NCBI RefSeq assembly: GCF_024721155.1
Contig: NZ_JAHVAP010000002.1
Location: 124,001 to 188,000, forward strand
DNA length: 64,000 bases
Source of the DNA: Mucilaginibacter phenanthrenivorans
GTDB taxonomy: Bacteria; Bacteroidota; Bacteroidia; Sphingobacteriales; Sphingobacteriaceae
Direction of reading: 5' to 3'
Part shown: positions 33,013 to 42,049 of the stretch, piece after piece
How positions within the stretch are numbered: position 1 is the stretch's first letter
How the letters are laid out: each line of letters begins with the position of its first letter
Program-made: the position numbers and the translations under genes
The notes under the pieces: model-generated
Seen by the model: only the letters and a program-made list of their open reading frames with translations
What the model was told of the DNA's origin: nothing
Databases searched by the model: none

Positions 33013-33429
33013 ATGGAAACTCAACGATTCCCCTTACCGCCATTTAATATGGAAACCGCATTGCAGAAGGTACAAGCCGCTGAAGATGCGTGGAATACCA
33101 AAGATCCTGAAAAAGTTTGCCTGGCCTACACCATTGATACCGAATGGCGCAACCGAACGGATTTTATTAACGGCCGCGAGGAAGTAAAGCAATTCCTTAC
33201 TCGTAAATGGGAAAAGGAACTTGACTACAAGCTAAAAAAGGAACTCTGGGGCTTTAAGGAAAACAGGATGGCGGTAAGATTTGAGTATGAGTGGCATGAT
33301 GCCGCCGGGCAGTGGTACCGAAGTTACGGCAATGAGCTTTGGGAGTTTGATGAGAACGGCTACATGCAAAAAAGGTTCGCAAGCATCAATGACCTGGAGA
33401 TTAAAGAATCAGATCGTAAATTATTTTAA
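33013..33429 (+). CDS. DUF1348 / nuclear transport factor 2-like protein
   Basis: In this 138-aa protein of the DUF1348 family, the pattern [58 protein letters not shown] is clear and full length. The NTF2-like cone probably binds a small molecule. It sits 10 bp before the next gene in the same cluster, so it is co-transcribed with the flavoprotein and probably with the AhpD-like gene. Confidence 0.9.
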   Translation: METQRFPLPPFNMETALQKVQAAEDAWNTKDPEKVCLAYTIDTEWRNRTDFINGREEVKQFLTRKWEKELDYKLKKELWGFKENRMAVRFEYEWHDAAGQWYRSYGNELWEFDENGYMQKRFASINDLEIKESDRKLF

Positions 33430-33439
33430 ATAGAACCCT

Positions 33440-34051
33440 GTGAACTATTCAGAGATAGCCTTTTCGGATGCTTCCAAGCGGTTCCAGGAACGTTACGGTA
33501 GCAGGGCGAGTTATGCCAGGATGGAGCAGTATAAAATTACTGACGGCTTAACTGAAAGTGAAGTGGATTTTATCAGCCACCAGGATAATTTTTACATGGC
33601 CACAATTGGGGAAAGTGGTTTCCCATATATCCAGTTCAGAGGCGGGCCAAAAGGTTTTTTGAAGGTACTGGACGAACAAACTTTAGGCTTTATTGATTTT
33701 GGCGGTAATAAGCAATACATCTCGGTCGGTAATCTGGCTACAAATAATAAAATATCGCTGTTTCTACTGGATCAGGCAGCTAAAGCCAGGCTGAAAATCT
33801 ACGCCGAAGCAGAAGTTTTAGAGATAGAGGGGAACGAACAATTGTTTGATAAACTTAATCTCGAAGGCTATAAATTTAAACCCGAAAGAATAATTGTTTT
33901 GAACGTGAAGGCTTACGACTGGAACTGCCCGCAGCACATCACTGAGCGCTACACGCTCGAGGAGATACGTGACGAGTTTATGGCGCAGCATGAGTATATC
34001 AATAAGCTGAGAGCCGAAGTTGCAGGCCTGAAAAAAAGGTTGGGGGAGTAG
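33440..34051 (+). CDS. Pyridoxamine 5'-phosphate oxidase-like flavoprotein
   Basis: The 203-aa product starts at GTG 33440, since no in-frame ATG gives the family N-terminus. Residues 40-140 contain the split-barrel FMN fold: FISHQDNFYMATIGESGFPY, FRGGPKGFLKVLDEQ, LGFIDFGGNKQYISVGNLA, ISLFLLDQAAKARLKIYAEA. A C-terminal helix, EYINKLRAEVAGLKKRL, is coiled-coil-like. It probably binds FMN and reduces a small substrate; it is not the PLP biosynthetic PdxH. It ends the cluster before the AraC regulator. Confidence 0.88.
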   Translation: MNYSEIAFSDASKRFQERYGSRASYARMEQYKITDGLTESEVDFISHQDNFYMATIGESGFPYIQFRGGPKGFLKVLDEQTLGFIDFGGNKQYISVGNLATNNKISLFLLDQAAKARLKIYAEAEVLEIEGNEQLFDKLNLEGYKFKPERIIVLNVKAYDWNCPQHITERYTLEEIRDEFMAQHEYINKLRAEVAGLKKRLGE

Positions 34052-34151
34052 TCCAAAAGTCCGGAAGGGACTGGGTGTATAAATAACCTATTTTGGTTGA
34101 TATCCGTTAGGCCACGTCTCCGGTTCTCTATTTAACTAATCATCAACAATA

Positions 34152-35039
34152 ATGCTCAATACACAAACTGCATTTACCCTAATGAATCCGCAAACAGGAA
34201 GCCTGGCTTTTCGCCTGTTTTCTTTTGATGATTGCAGTGGCTTTGCTCATTTACAAAGGCATAACTATTATACCATAGTTTGGGTAACAAAGGGGAGGGG
34301 TAAACTGCGCTGGAATTTTTCGGAATATAATTTTGAGGCAGATTCTATGTTTGCTTTCGCGATATATCAGCCGTTTCAGATCATTGCAGATGATGAGTTC
34401 GAAGGCTTCGCTCTTAATTTTCATCCAGACTTTTTCTGTATTCACAAACATGATAAGGAAGTTTCCTGTAACGGTGTGTTGTTCAATAATATTTACGAGC
34501 CGCCTTTTGTAAAAGTTGATTTGCAGTCGGCCCCGATCTTTAAAATGGTATTGGAGCAAATTAAAACCGAGATGCAAAACTCTGCGGTTGCGCAGTATGA
34601 ATTGCTGATGTCGTACCTGAAGATCTTTTTAATAACGGCGGTAAGGTTAAAAACGGAGCAACAACCGGCTGCGCATACCGTTCTGTTGGATCGCAAGGAG
34701 CCTTTTATCCTCCAAAACCTGAAGGATGCTATTGAAACACATTTTAAAGAAAAGCATTCCGCAAGTGATTATGCCGATATGCTCAACATCTCGCCAAAGG
34801 CGCTGGCCAAAATAGCCAAAGCACATTTTAGCCGCACATTAACTGATATGATCGCCGACCGGATCATCATCGAAGCCAAGCGGGAACTGTATCTAACCAA
34901 CAAACCGGTAAAAGAAATTGCGTTTAATTTAGGCTATACGGACGAATACTATTTTAGTCGCTTTTTTAAGATAAACGCTGATGTTTCACCACAGCTTTAC
35001 AGAGATACGGTAGGCGCCGGGAGAGCTGAAGTAGCTTAG
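34152..35039 (+). CDS. AraC family transcriptional regulator
   Basis: The 295-aa regulator has an N-terminal cupin-like sensing part (residues 1-150, with TIVWVTKGRGKLRW). At the C-terminus are two AraC helix-turn-helix motifs: ADMLNISPKALAKIAKAHF and, later, VKEIAFNLGYTDEYYFSRFFK, the family signature. It probably regulates the redox cluster directly upstream (AhpD-like, DUF1348, flavoprotein), which ends 100 bp before it in the same direction. A short AGTCCGGAAG repeat word lies in that gap. Confidence 0.93.
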   Translation: MLNTQTAFTLMNPQTGSLAFRLFSFDDCSGFAHLQRHNYYTIVWVTKGRGKLRWNFSEYNFEADSMFAFAIYQPFQIIADDEFEGFALNFHPDFFCIHKHDKEVSCNGVLFNNIYEPPFVKVDLQSAPIFKMVLEQIKTEMQNSAVAQYELLMSYLKIFLITAVRLKTEQQPAAHTVLLDRKEPFILQNLKDAIETHFKEKHSASDYADMLNISPKALAKIAKAHFSRTLTDMIADRIIIEAKRELYLTNKPVKEIAFNLGYTDEYYFSRFFKINADVSPQLYRDTVGAGRAEVA

Positions 35040-35067
35040 TTACATAAAAGAGAAATTCAGGCAATAA

Positions 35068-36402
35068 TTACACCTGTCTTTTTTTTTGCAGTTGCCCTTC
35101 ATTTATGCCATTTTGGTTATAATCATCCTGGCAAAGTTTAAAACTTACATAAAAAGTTGTTCCGGCTCCGGGTGTGCTTTCAAATGTTATTTTTCCATTC
35201 TGAAGTTCAGTAAATTCCTTGCATAATAATAACCCTAAACCAACGCCTTTTTCATTTTTTGTTCCGAAAGTCGACTCGGTTTTTAACGAAAAGATATCAT
35301 TTTGATGCTCATATGAAATCCCAAGGCCATTATCCTTTATCATTATCCGGCAATCGGTACCAATAGCATCTGCAGATACTATGATTTGTCCGCCGGGATT
35401 TGTGAATTTAAGAGCATTGTTTATTAAATTTCTTATAATTAGCTGCAGCATATCCGCGTCAGCAGTAATAAAAATTGAATCTTTTAATTGATCTGTCAAC
35501 TGAATGCCTTTTTCAGCAGCAACAGCCTGGTGAATTTGCAAGGTGTTTTGTAATGTTTTTTTCAGGTTTAGCTTAACCAGGTTCGCAGTTGCGCCCTGCA
35601 TTTGTGATTTGCTCCATAAAAGTAAATTTGTAAGCATTTCCTGTGTGTTTTGGGTAGAATTCAACAGCTCATTATTTATAGATAACCTTTCACCTTCATC
35701 AAGTTTGAACTCTGAAAGTACTTCCAAATAATTTTGTATAGATGCCAAAGGCGATCGCAGATCGTGCGCCAGGATAGAAAATAGCTTATTCATTGTAGCA
35801 TTTGCAGATTCCAGCTCAATTGCTTTTTGTTCAACTAATTTCCGCTCGGTGTGATAGTTTTTCCTGACAGTGGTAGTAACCAAAAAAATAAAAAAAACAA
35901 TAATAAGATAGGTATAGCCTACATCTATAAAACGACTCTCATTATCGGGATATGTGTTCTTTATTGTGCCCTTATATATGTATTCAATTGCAAGCAGTGT
36001 AATAACAATAGCAAGATTTAATGCTATCCAAAACCAATATTGTTTTTTGGGAACCACGGAAATGGTAAGGAAATAAGAAAGCACAAAAATTAAAAGAGAG
36101 GGGCCGTTAATGCCTGAATTATACTTATAGTTTACAATAAGAAGAATATTACATGCTATCATGTAAATAACGATACAGGTATTCCACTTCTTTTTAAACC
36201 GCGAGTAATAATAACAAACAACAGAGATGGCAAATATGACCGCCATTAAAATAACCAATTGCTGGATGCCAAGCAGGATATCTAAAAAAATATTTAGAAA
36301 TAAAACCACAGCGGAGGCAAGACAAATAGCATTAAAGATACGTGCCTCTAGGGAGAAATCGGGAGGATACCCAAGCAGTTTTTTCCAAAAGGATTGCTTC
36401 AT
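35068..36402 (-). CDS. Membrane-bound sensor histidine kinase
   Basis: The 444-aa protein has about six N-terminal spans (residues 24-175) with little outside, so it senses within or near the membrane. The HisKA domain holds the phosphorylated H213 (FSILAHDLRSPLASI). The ATPase part shows the N box (RNLINNALKFTNPGG), G1 (DNGLGIS) and G2 (GVGLGLLLCKEF). No receiver domain is fused and no response regulator lies nearby, so the partner is elsewhere (orphan kinase). The C-terminus is short and basic. Confidence 0.95.
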   Translation of the reverse strand: MKQSFWKKLLGYPPDFSLEARIFNAICLASAVVLFLNIFLDILLGIQQLVILMAVIFAISVVCYYYSRFKKKWNTCIVIYMIACNILLIVNYKYNSGINGPSLLIFVLSYFLTISVVPKKQYWFWIALNLAIVITLLAIEYIYKGTIKNTYPDNESRFIDVGYTYLIIVFFIFLVTTTVRKNYHTERKLVEQKAIELESANATMNKLFSILAHDLRSPLASIQNYLEVLSEFKLDEGERLSINNELLNSTQNTQEMLTNLLLWSKSQMQGATANLVKLNLKKTLQNTLQIHQAVAAEKGIQLTDQLKDSIFITADADMLQLIIRNLINNALKFTNPGGQIIVSADAIGTDCRIMIKDNGLGISYEHQNDIFSLKTESTFGTKNEKGVGLGLLLCKEFTELQNGKITFESTPGAGTTFYVSFKLCQDDYNQNGINEGQLQKKRQV

Positions 36403-36639
36403 TTAAATAACTATTGGTCGGGCACTTACAAGTATAATAATGCTATGTTAAATATTGTTGCAGAGCTTAATGATGCTAATACGTAAAATAAGATTAATGG
36501 TTGTTGTTTTGAGACTATTTAAACCTACAAAATATTAAATGATTTTTCAGCAGGTTGTTTATTTTATATAATTGAAATTAGGCGGATTGATATAATACCT
36601 ACCGTACATTCCTTATATTTATAGAACGAAAAGTATTTT

Positions 36640-37602
36640 ATGTTAAGGAGACTTGTGTATGTTCTTGCTTTTATATGGTTTACCAATACAAGCATGGGAC
36701 AAGTGGTCTATCCTGATAACTCTACCCCTTCCGACAATCCAAAACTATTTGGTAAAGGTTTTTTATCAGACGGTTTGAGCAACCGTGATTTTACCATCTC
36801 GCCTGATGGGGATGAGATATTTTTCACCATGCAGCAGCCCAGGTTTTTGAGCAGCACCATATTACGGATAAAAAAGCTTAATGGTAAATGGGGAAGACCG
36901 GAAGTAGCGCCATTTTCCGGGAGATACCGCGACCTTGAAGCTTCCTTTTCTCCGGACGGTAAATGGATCTTTTTTTCATCGGACAGGCCTGTTAGTGGAA
37001 CAATTCCTAAGGATAATTTTGATATTTGGAAGATTGGCCGTTTGGCAAATGGCCGATGGGGCACGCCGGTGCACTTGGACACTACGGTAAATTCGGACAA
37101 GGATGAATATTATCCAAGCGTTGCCAAAAATGGACATCTTTATTTTACTGTCGCTGCCTCATATGGAAAAGGGAAGGAGGATATTGTAATGTGCAGACCC
37201 GTTAAGGATGGGTATAGCAAACCGGTAAGCCTGCCGGAGGCAATTAACTCACCAAACTACGAGTTTAATCCTTTTATCGATCCTGATGAGCAGTTTATAA
37301 TGTTCTCATCACAAGGGCGTAAGGATGATATCGGCGGGGGCGATTTGTACATCAGTCGTAAGGATAAAAATGGTAACTGGCTGCCGGCAAAACACCTGCC
37401 CGCTCCTATAAATTCAACCGGATTAGATTACTGCCCATATGTTACCCGTGATGGCAAATACCTGATATTCACCAGCAGCCGCGCAAATCCTCAATTTTCT
37501 GACCATAAAGCAAAAACGTATCAACAATTAAAAGACCTGCTAACCAAACCCGGCAACGGTTTTGATGATATTTATTGGGTTAAGTTTGATAATAAATGGT
37601 AA
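36640..37602 (+). CDS. TolB-like beta-propeller protein (PD40 repeats), exported
   Basis: The 320-aa product has a signal peptide (MLRRLVYVLAFIWFTNTSMGQ). WD40-like PD40 blades follow: ISPDGDEIFFTMQQP, FSPDGKWIFFSSDRP, VAKNGHLYFTVAAS, IDPDEQFIMFSSQGRK and VTRDGKYLIFTSSR. Each has the PDG-x-I-x-F-S pattern, giving a five-bladed propeller or part of a six-bladed one. It is a binding rather than catalytic fold. Similar proteins act in the periplasm in sensing or in OmpA-linked systems. The next gene is a deacetylase, 40 bp downstream in the same direction. Confidence 0.85.
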   Translation: MLRRLVYVLAFIWFTNTSMGQVVYPDNSTPSDNPKLFGKGFLSDGLSNRDFTISPDGDEIFFTMQQPRFLSSTILRIKKLNGKWGRPEVAPFSGRYRDLEASFSPDGKWIFFSSDRPVSGTIPKDNFDIWKIGRLANGRWGTPVHLDTTVNSDKDEYYPSVAKNGHLYFTVAASYGKGKEDIVMCRPVKDGYSKPVSLPEAINSPNYEFNPFIDPDEQFIMFSSQGRKDDIGGGDLYISRKDKNGNWLPAKHLPAPINSTGLDYCPYVTRDGKYLIFTSSRANPQFSDHKAKTYQQLKDLLTKPGNGFDDIYWVKFDNKW

Positions 37603-37642
37603 ATGTTTTGTTTTTTTACCTTGATAAACCTAGGGCCCGATT

Positions 37643-38437
37643 ATGAAGAAATTAACACTGTTTTTCCTGTTGTTGAGTGTTATCGCCTCCGCACAACAAA
37701 AAAAAATCAAATGGCCGCATCATAAAAAGGCCGTAATTGTGCTTACCTATGATGATGCACTCGACTCGCAATTGAAAAATGCGATCCCTCAATTAAATAA
37801 GCTAAATTTTAAAGGAACGTTCTTTTTAACCAGTGAACTGAATAGCGTCAGCATTCCCAAATGGCGCAAGGCGGGAGCAGAGGGTCATGAACTGGCCAAC
37901 CATACCTTATTTCATCCATGCCTGAGTGAAACCATGCCGGATAACCCAGTGAATGCGGCTGAGCATTATTCTATTTTCCAGATCATGCGTGAGATTTACA
38001 CCATGAATAATTTCCTGTATGCCATTGACGGTAAAAGCGGGCGCACTTATGCTTATCCTTGTACGGAGACCGAGGTGGGTGGAAAAAGCTATGTAGATAC
38101 GCTTCGTAAATCAACCATGATAAAATATGCGCGGGTAGGCGGGGATGATGATGCCGTTATAACAGACTTTAAACACCTGGATAATATGCTGGTGCCATCT
38201 TACGGACTGGAGGACAGCACGCCCGCAAATAAGCTGATTGAGTTTGTAAAAAAGGTGGAGAAAAGCGGCGGTATGGGCATCTTTATGTTTCATGGTATTG
38301 GCGGCGATTTTATTAAAACATCAACACAGGCACATAAAGAATTATTGGAATATCTTGCAAAAAATAAGACGGATATCTGGGTTGCCACTTTTCAGCAGGC
38401 AATGGACTATATTACACTGGAAAATAAAAAAGGATAA
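37643..38437 (+). CDS. Polysaccharide deacetylase (NodB/CE4 fold)
   Basis: The 264-aa secreted protein has a signal peptide (residues 1-19, cleavage near ASAQ). The NodB motifs are TYDDALDS (motif 1, catalytic and metal-binding Asp pair) and GHELANHTLFHPCL (motif 2, the two metal His). A later block, GIFMFHGIGGDF, gives the His of the terminal motif. It should remove N- or O-acetyl groups from an envelope or exogenous polysaccharide. It overlaps nothing, and the next gene starts 1 bp after its stop. Confidence 0.88.
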   Translation: MKKLTLFFLLLSVIASAQQKKIKWPHHKKAVIVLTYDDALDSQLKNAIPQLNKLNFKGTFFLTSELNSVSIPKWRKAGAEGHELANHTLFHPCLSETMPDNPVNAAEHYSIFQIMREIYTMNNFLYAIDGKSGRTYAYPCTETEVGGKSYVDTLRKSTMIKYARVGGDDDAVITDFKHLDNMLVPSYGLEDSTPANKLIEFVKKVEKSGGMGIFMFHGIGGDFIKTSTQAHKELLEYLAKNKTDIWVATFQQAMDYITLENKKG

Positions 38438-38438
38438 A

Positions 38439-38984
38439 GTGTTTAACAAACTGAAGAGCTATTTAAAGGGGACCGGCTTAGTGCTTGATTATATGTACGA
38501 TAATGCCCACCGTATAATAGCCGGTGTTCCGCGTTTAAACCGGTCGCAAATAACGGCACACCTGTTTTTAGGCAGCCAGTATAATTTATTGGGGTTACGA
38601 AAGCTGAAGGCGCTTGGCGTTACCGCCATAGTAAACATGCGTACCCATAACGATTACAGCGACGCTGAGCACGAGGGTATTAAATACCTTCACCTGCCGA
38701 CTGTTGATAATACGCCGCCGCCGCTGGAAGTGCTTTTAAAGGGTGCGGATTTTATAGATCAGGAAATAAAAAGCGGTGGAATAGTTTACGTGCACTGCCG
38801 CCAGGGCCTTGGTCGCGGGCCAACCATGGCAATGGCTTATTTGATAAAAACAGGTTTAACTTTTGCTGATGCCTATGCGATGATTAAAAGAGTAAGAATC
38901 TTTATAAACCCCAGACCGGGGCAGGTAGAAAGGTTGAAGGAGTTGGAAGCGTATTATAAAAAGGATTTAACAAAAGATATTTAA
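38439..38984 (+). CDS. Dual-specificity protein phosphatase family
   Basis: Starting at GTG 38439, one base after the deacetylase stop, the product has 181 aa. A longer frame from 38292 overlaps the deacetylase out of frame and is rejected. The phosphatase signature is H119-C120-R-Q-G-L-G-R126 (HCxxGxxR), with nucleophile C120. D90 in LPTVDNTPP is the likely general acid. The N-terminus is basic and helical, possibly membrane-touching. It should dephosphorylate proteins, lipids or sugars. Close coupling to the deacetylase suggests an envelope-polysaccharide role, but that is inference. Confidence 0.85.
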   Translation: MFNKLKSYLKGTGLVLDYMYDNAHRIIAGVPRLNRSQITAHLFLGSQYNLLGLRKLKALGVTAIVNMRTHNDYSDAEHEGIKYLHLPTVDNTPPPLEVLLKGADFIDQEIKSGGIVYVHCRQGLGRGPTMAMAYLIKTGLTFADAYAMIKRVRIFINPRPGQVERLKELEAYYKKDLTKDI

Positions 38985-38991
38985 GTGATTT

Positions 38992-39082
38992 GTCATTGCG
39001 AGCGACAGCGCGGCAATCTCATCGCAAGCCGGGCGAAGGGTTAGCTACGAGGTTGCTTCACTCGTTCCTCGTTCGCAATGAC
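38992..39082. repeat. Complete GTCATTGCGAGC inverted-repeat element (family E)
   Basis: The ends GTCATTGCGAG and TTCGCAATGAC are inverted. The interior has GCGCGGCAATCTC and GAGGTTGCTTC, which also pair. This MITE-like element is widespread in bacterial genomes. It ends about 21 nt before the acyltransferase start. A truncated copy is at 27009-27042. Confidence 0.85.
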
Positions 39083-39103
39083 AATGTTTTTTAGTTTGAA
39101 ACT

Positions 39104-40153
39104 ATGCCACCCACTAAAACCCAAAACATCGACTGGATAAATAACCTGCGGATAGTTGCACTTTACGCGGTGATCATACTACATTCTACTTCGCTGTTAC
39201 TCCAGCAGTATGGAAAGGTATCCATGAGCGATTGGATGGTAGCTGATTTTTTAAATGCCATCGTCAGGTTTGCAGTACCGGTTTTTGTGATGATAACAGG
39301 GGCATTGTCGCTCGGCAAGGAATATGAAATAGGGAGTTTTCTAAAAAAAAGATTGTTAAGGGTAGTGGTGCCATTCCTTTTCTGGAGCCTGGTATATATC
39401 GGTTATTCATTATACAACGAGGAAATAACCTTTACTGCTGATGTGTGGGCAAATACCAGGATTGTATTGCATTTGTTAAAAGTTGGCAGCTCATACCATT
39501 TGTGGTATGTTTATATGCTCATCGGGCTTTACTTTTTTATCCCGGTTATCGGCAAATTTGTTCGGCATGCTAGTGAAAAGGAAATTCTTTACTTTTTGGC
39601 AGTTTGGTTTGGCGTGTTGCTGATCACACAGCCATACCTGGTACGTTATAACCTATCTGTTGATATGCATTATTTTGCAGGTTTTGTGGGATACCTTGTG
39701 CTGGGGCATTACCTTGCCTTTAAAGAGTTCAATATTAAACACCTGCGGTTATGGATGGTGTTGCTGTTTATAGCAAGTATCTTACTGATAGGCTTAGGTT
39801 CAAGGGAAATTGCAGATAGTCGCCAATGGCCGTCAACCATGTTTTTTGAGCCGGTAAGCCCGGCAATTGTACTGCTCGCGTCCAGCGTGTTTATGATCTT
39901 TAAACTCTCCGCACCAAAATTATCTCCTGTTATTATCCGCATCCGTGATTTTGCAGGTGGGTACAACTACGGAATATACCTTGCGCATGCATTGGTGTTA
40001 TACTTACTGGAAGATCCGTTAGGGATCTATTATAAGCTTTGCGTGCCGATAGTCGCGATTCCCTTAACGGCATTGATCTGTTTTGTAGTGACATTGCTAT
40101 TGGTGTGGTTGGTAAATAAGATTCCATTTGCAGGGAAATGGATTTCGGGATAG
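39104..40153 (+). CDS. Acyltransferase family 3 (OafA/WecH-like) membrane protein
   Basis: The 349-aa protein has about ten membrane spans. Its N-terminus, IDWINNLRIVALYAVIILHSTS, is the family signature R-x10-H, with the catalytic His in the first span. A second conserved part, HLWYVYMLIGLYFFIPVIGKF, matches the family's middle block. It likely transfers acetyl or another acyl group to sugar residues of surface polysaccharides. It is preceded by a complete palindromic repeat and followed by a glycosyltransferase gene in the same direction, 91 bp later. Confidence 0.9.
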   Translation: MPPTKTQNIDWINNLRIVALYAVIILHSTSLLLQQYGKVSMSDWMVADFLNAIVRFAVPVFVMITGALSLGKEYEIGSFLKKRLLRVVVPFLFWSLVYIGYSLYNEEITFTADVWANTRIVLHLLKVGSSYHLWYVYMLIGLYFFIPVIGKFVRHASEKEILYFLAVWFGVLLITQPYLVRYNLSVDMHYFAGFVGYLVLGHYLAFKEFNIKHLRLWMVLLFIASILLIGLGSREIADSRQWPSTMFFEPVSPAIVLLASSVFMIFKLSAPKLSPVIIRIRDFAGGYNYGIYLAHALVLYLLEDPLGIYYKLCVPIVAIPLTALICFVVTLLLVWLVNKIPFAGKWISG

Positions 40154-40244
40154 CCGCGTGTTGAAACGTCATAATAAAACCCCGCGAGTTTTCGTATTTT
40201 TTTTAGAGATTTGTGCCCTTGTACTTGTTGCTCATTTTATTTTA

Positions 40245-41867
40245 ATGAAGAAACTTACCGAAGGTAATGCGGCCCGTTCTGCAGCCATACTAATCATCAT
40301 AACTTTTATTATCCGCTGCCTAATTGCCGGCTACACCGGCTTGGGAATCGGCGAATCCTATTACTTCAGGGGCGCGTTAAATTTTGACCTGAGTTATTTC
40401 GATCAGCCTCCTTTGTTTTTTTGGCTCAGCGGCATCAGCGTAAAAATATTCGGATTAAATAATTTCGGACTCAGGTTCCCGGCGGTGCTGTTGTTTGCCG
40501 GTACCAGTTGGTTGATGTTTTTGGTAACCCAAAAACTATTCACAGCAAAAGCAGGCTTTTGGGCCGTAGCAGTGATGAATTTAAGCGCGGTATTCACTGT
40601 TGCTATTGCCTGCTGGTTTCAACCGGATGCGCCGCTGATGTTTTTCTGGATGCTGGCTACCTATTACATCGTTCAGCTAATGGTTGGTCCGGGCGCCGAA
40701 AAATCAGAAGCAACCCGTTACAGCCGCAGAACATGGCTATTGTGGTTAGCGGTAGGCATTAGCATGGGGCTTGCTACATTGAGTAAATACCATGTGCTGT
40801 TCCTGTTTGCAGGGGTGTTTATGTTTGTGGTAACTAATAAAAGTCAGCGCCATTGGCTCCGTCACTCTGGTCCGTACCTCGCTGTTTTGATCACCATTAT
40901 TATGGCATTCCCGATAATATGGTGGAATGCACATAACAACTGGGTATCATTCGTTTTCCAGGGTTCACGGGCCGGAGCAAACGAGGAACACTTCAAGCTG
41001 CATTTCGACTGGTTTTTCCGGAGCATAGGCGGGCAGGCTGCTTTTCTGCTGCCCTGGATTTGGTTCCCTATTGTAAGGCAGTTATGGATCTCATTCAAAC
41101 TACGTAAGCAATTGTTAGCCTACAGCTTTGTATTCTGGATGGCCATATTACCTATCGTGTTTTTCACCGTGGTTACGCTATGGTCAAACCTGCAGTTTCA
41201 CTTTCATTGGCAGGCACCGGGTTATATGATGTTATTTATCCCGCTCGGCTTTGCTGTCGACAGGTGCTTGAGCACGGTTGGTAAAGGCACGGTACTTACC
41301 CGCAGGTGGATCAATTTCTCGGTATATTTCACCATTATCACCATCGGCGTACTCGGAACACATATGGTTACCGGCTTTTGGCAATCCTACGGGCCAAGGT
41401 GGGTTGTACATGAGTTCCATGGAGATAATAATGACCCGACCATACAAGGTGTCGATTATGTTGATATAAAAACACGTTTTGATAAAGAGGGCTGGACAAA
41501 CAACCCTAATATATTTACAGGCACTCCGCGCTGGTGGCTAACCGGCAAGGTTGACTGGGCGCTTAAAGGTAAAAAGGACATTGCCGTATTTAACAACGAT
41601 GCCAGGAACCTTGCCTTTATGGTAGAGCCGAAGAAGCTGGTAGGTAAGGATTGCATTATTATCAGCGACCATGAAGAGCTGGACGTCAACGCAGATGCCA
41701 AGCCTTTTTTTGACAGCGTGACCCAGCTACCTGATATCGACATTGTCCGCAGCGGCAGGGTTGAATACAAGCTGCAGGTTTTTTACGGTAAGAATTTTCA
41801 TGTGCCGGCTCAAAAAAGAATGGAGATGCCTTTATATCGGCAGTTGCTGGGCTTGTCCCCATTCTAA
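40245..41867 (+). CDS. GT39/ArnT-like glycosyltransferase (PMT_2 family)
   Basis: Starting at ATG 40245 the product has 540 aa; the longer frame from 40128 overlaps the acyltransferase gene and is unlikely. It has about ten membrane spans in the first 400 residues, then a soluble C-terminal part. GIGESYYFRGALNFDLSYFD, then QPPLFFW, is the PMT_2 signature, with acidic residues in the first loop and DQPP. It would transfer a sugar from an undecaprenyl-phosphate donor to a lipid or glycan. The substrate is not inferable. The upstream acyltransferase may modify the same surface glycan. Confidence 0.88.
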   Translation: MKKLTEGNAARSAAILIIITFIIRCLIAGYTGLGIGESYYFRGALNFDLSYFDQPPLFFWLSGISVKIFGLNNFGLRFPAVLLFAGTSWLMFLVTQKLFTAKAGFWAVAVMNLSAVFTVAIACWFQPDAPLMFFWMLATYYIVQLMVGPGAEKSEATRYSRRTWLLWLAVGISMGLATLSKYHVLFLFAGVFMFVVTNKSQRHWLRHSGPYLAVLITIIMAFPIIWWNAHNNWVSFVFQGSRAGANEEHFKLHFDWFFRSIGGQAAFLLPWIWFPIVRQLWISFKLRKQLLAYSFVFWMAILPIVFFTVVTLWSNLQFHFHWQAPGYMMLFIPLGFAVDRCLSTVGKGTVLTRRWINFSVYFTIITIGVLGTHMVTGFWQSYGPRWVVHEFHGDNNDPTIQGVDYVDIKTRFDKEGWTNNPNIFTGTPRWWLTGKVDWALKGKKDIAVFNNDARNLAFMVEPKKLVGKDCIIISDHEELDVNADAKPFFDSVTQLPDIDIVRSGRVEYKLQVFYGKNFHVPAQKRMEMPLYRQLLGLSPF

Positions 41868-41868
41868 A

Positions 41869-42049
41869 CCAACACGATTTATACGATTTGATAAAGGATT
41901 AGCAGGACGGGAACGGTCTTGCTAATCCAGGAATAAATGATAAGATCCCTGATTACACGAATGAAGTTATTTAAGATAAGAAAACGCAAACATACAGATC
42001 CGACCGCCATACAAAATTCGTGTAATTCGCTTCAATTCGTGAAATTTGT
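41869..42049. repeat. Clustered repeat words before the GH20 gene (families K and others)
   Basis: ACACGATTTATACGATTTG, then GGATTAGCAGGACGG..TTGCTAATCC (a hairpin), then AATTCGTGTAATTCG and TTCAATTCGTGAAATTTGTG. The last words run into the hexosaminidase gene and contain its probable GTG start codon. Confidence 0.6.

Noticed and set aside
38292..38438. Upstream extension of the phosphatase frame
   Set aside because: It overlaps the deacetylase gene out of frame for 146 bp. GTG 38439 fits the family start.
40154..40244. Terminator-like AAAACCCC...GTTTT before a T run near 40185-40213
   Set aside because: The stem is only about five pairs and lies between two genes in the same direction, so I did not list it.
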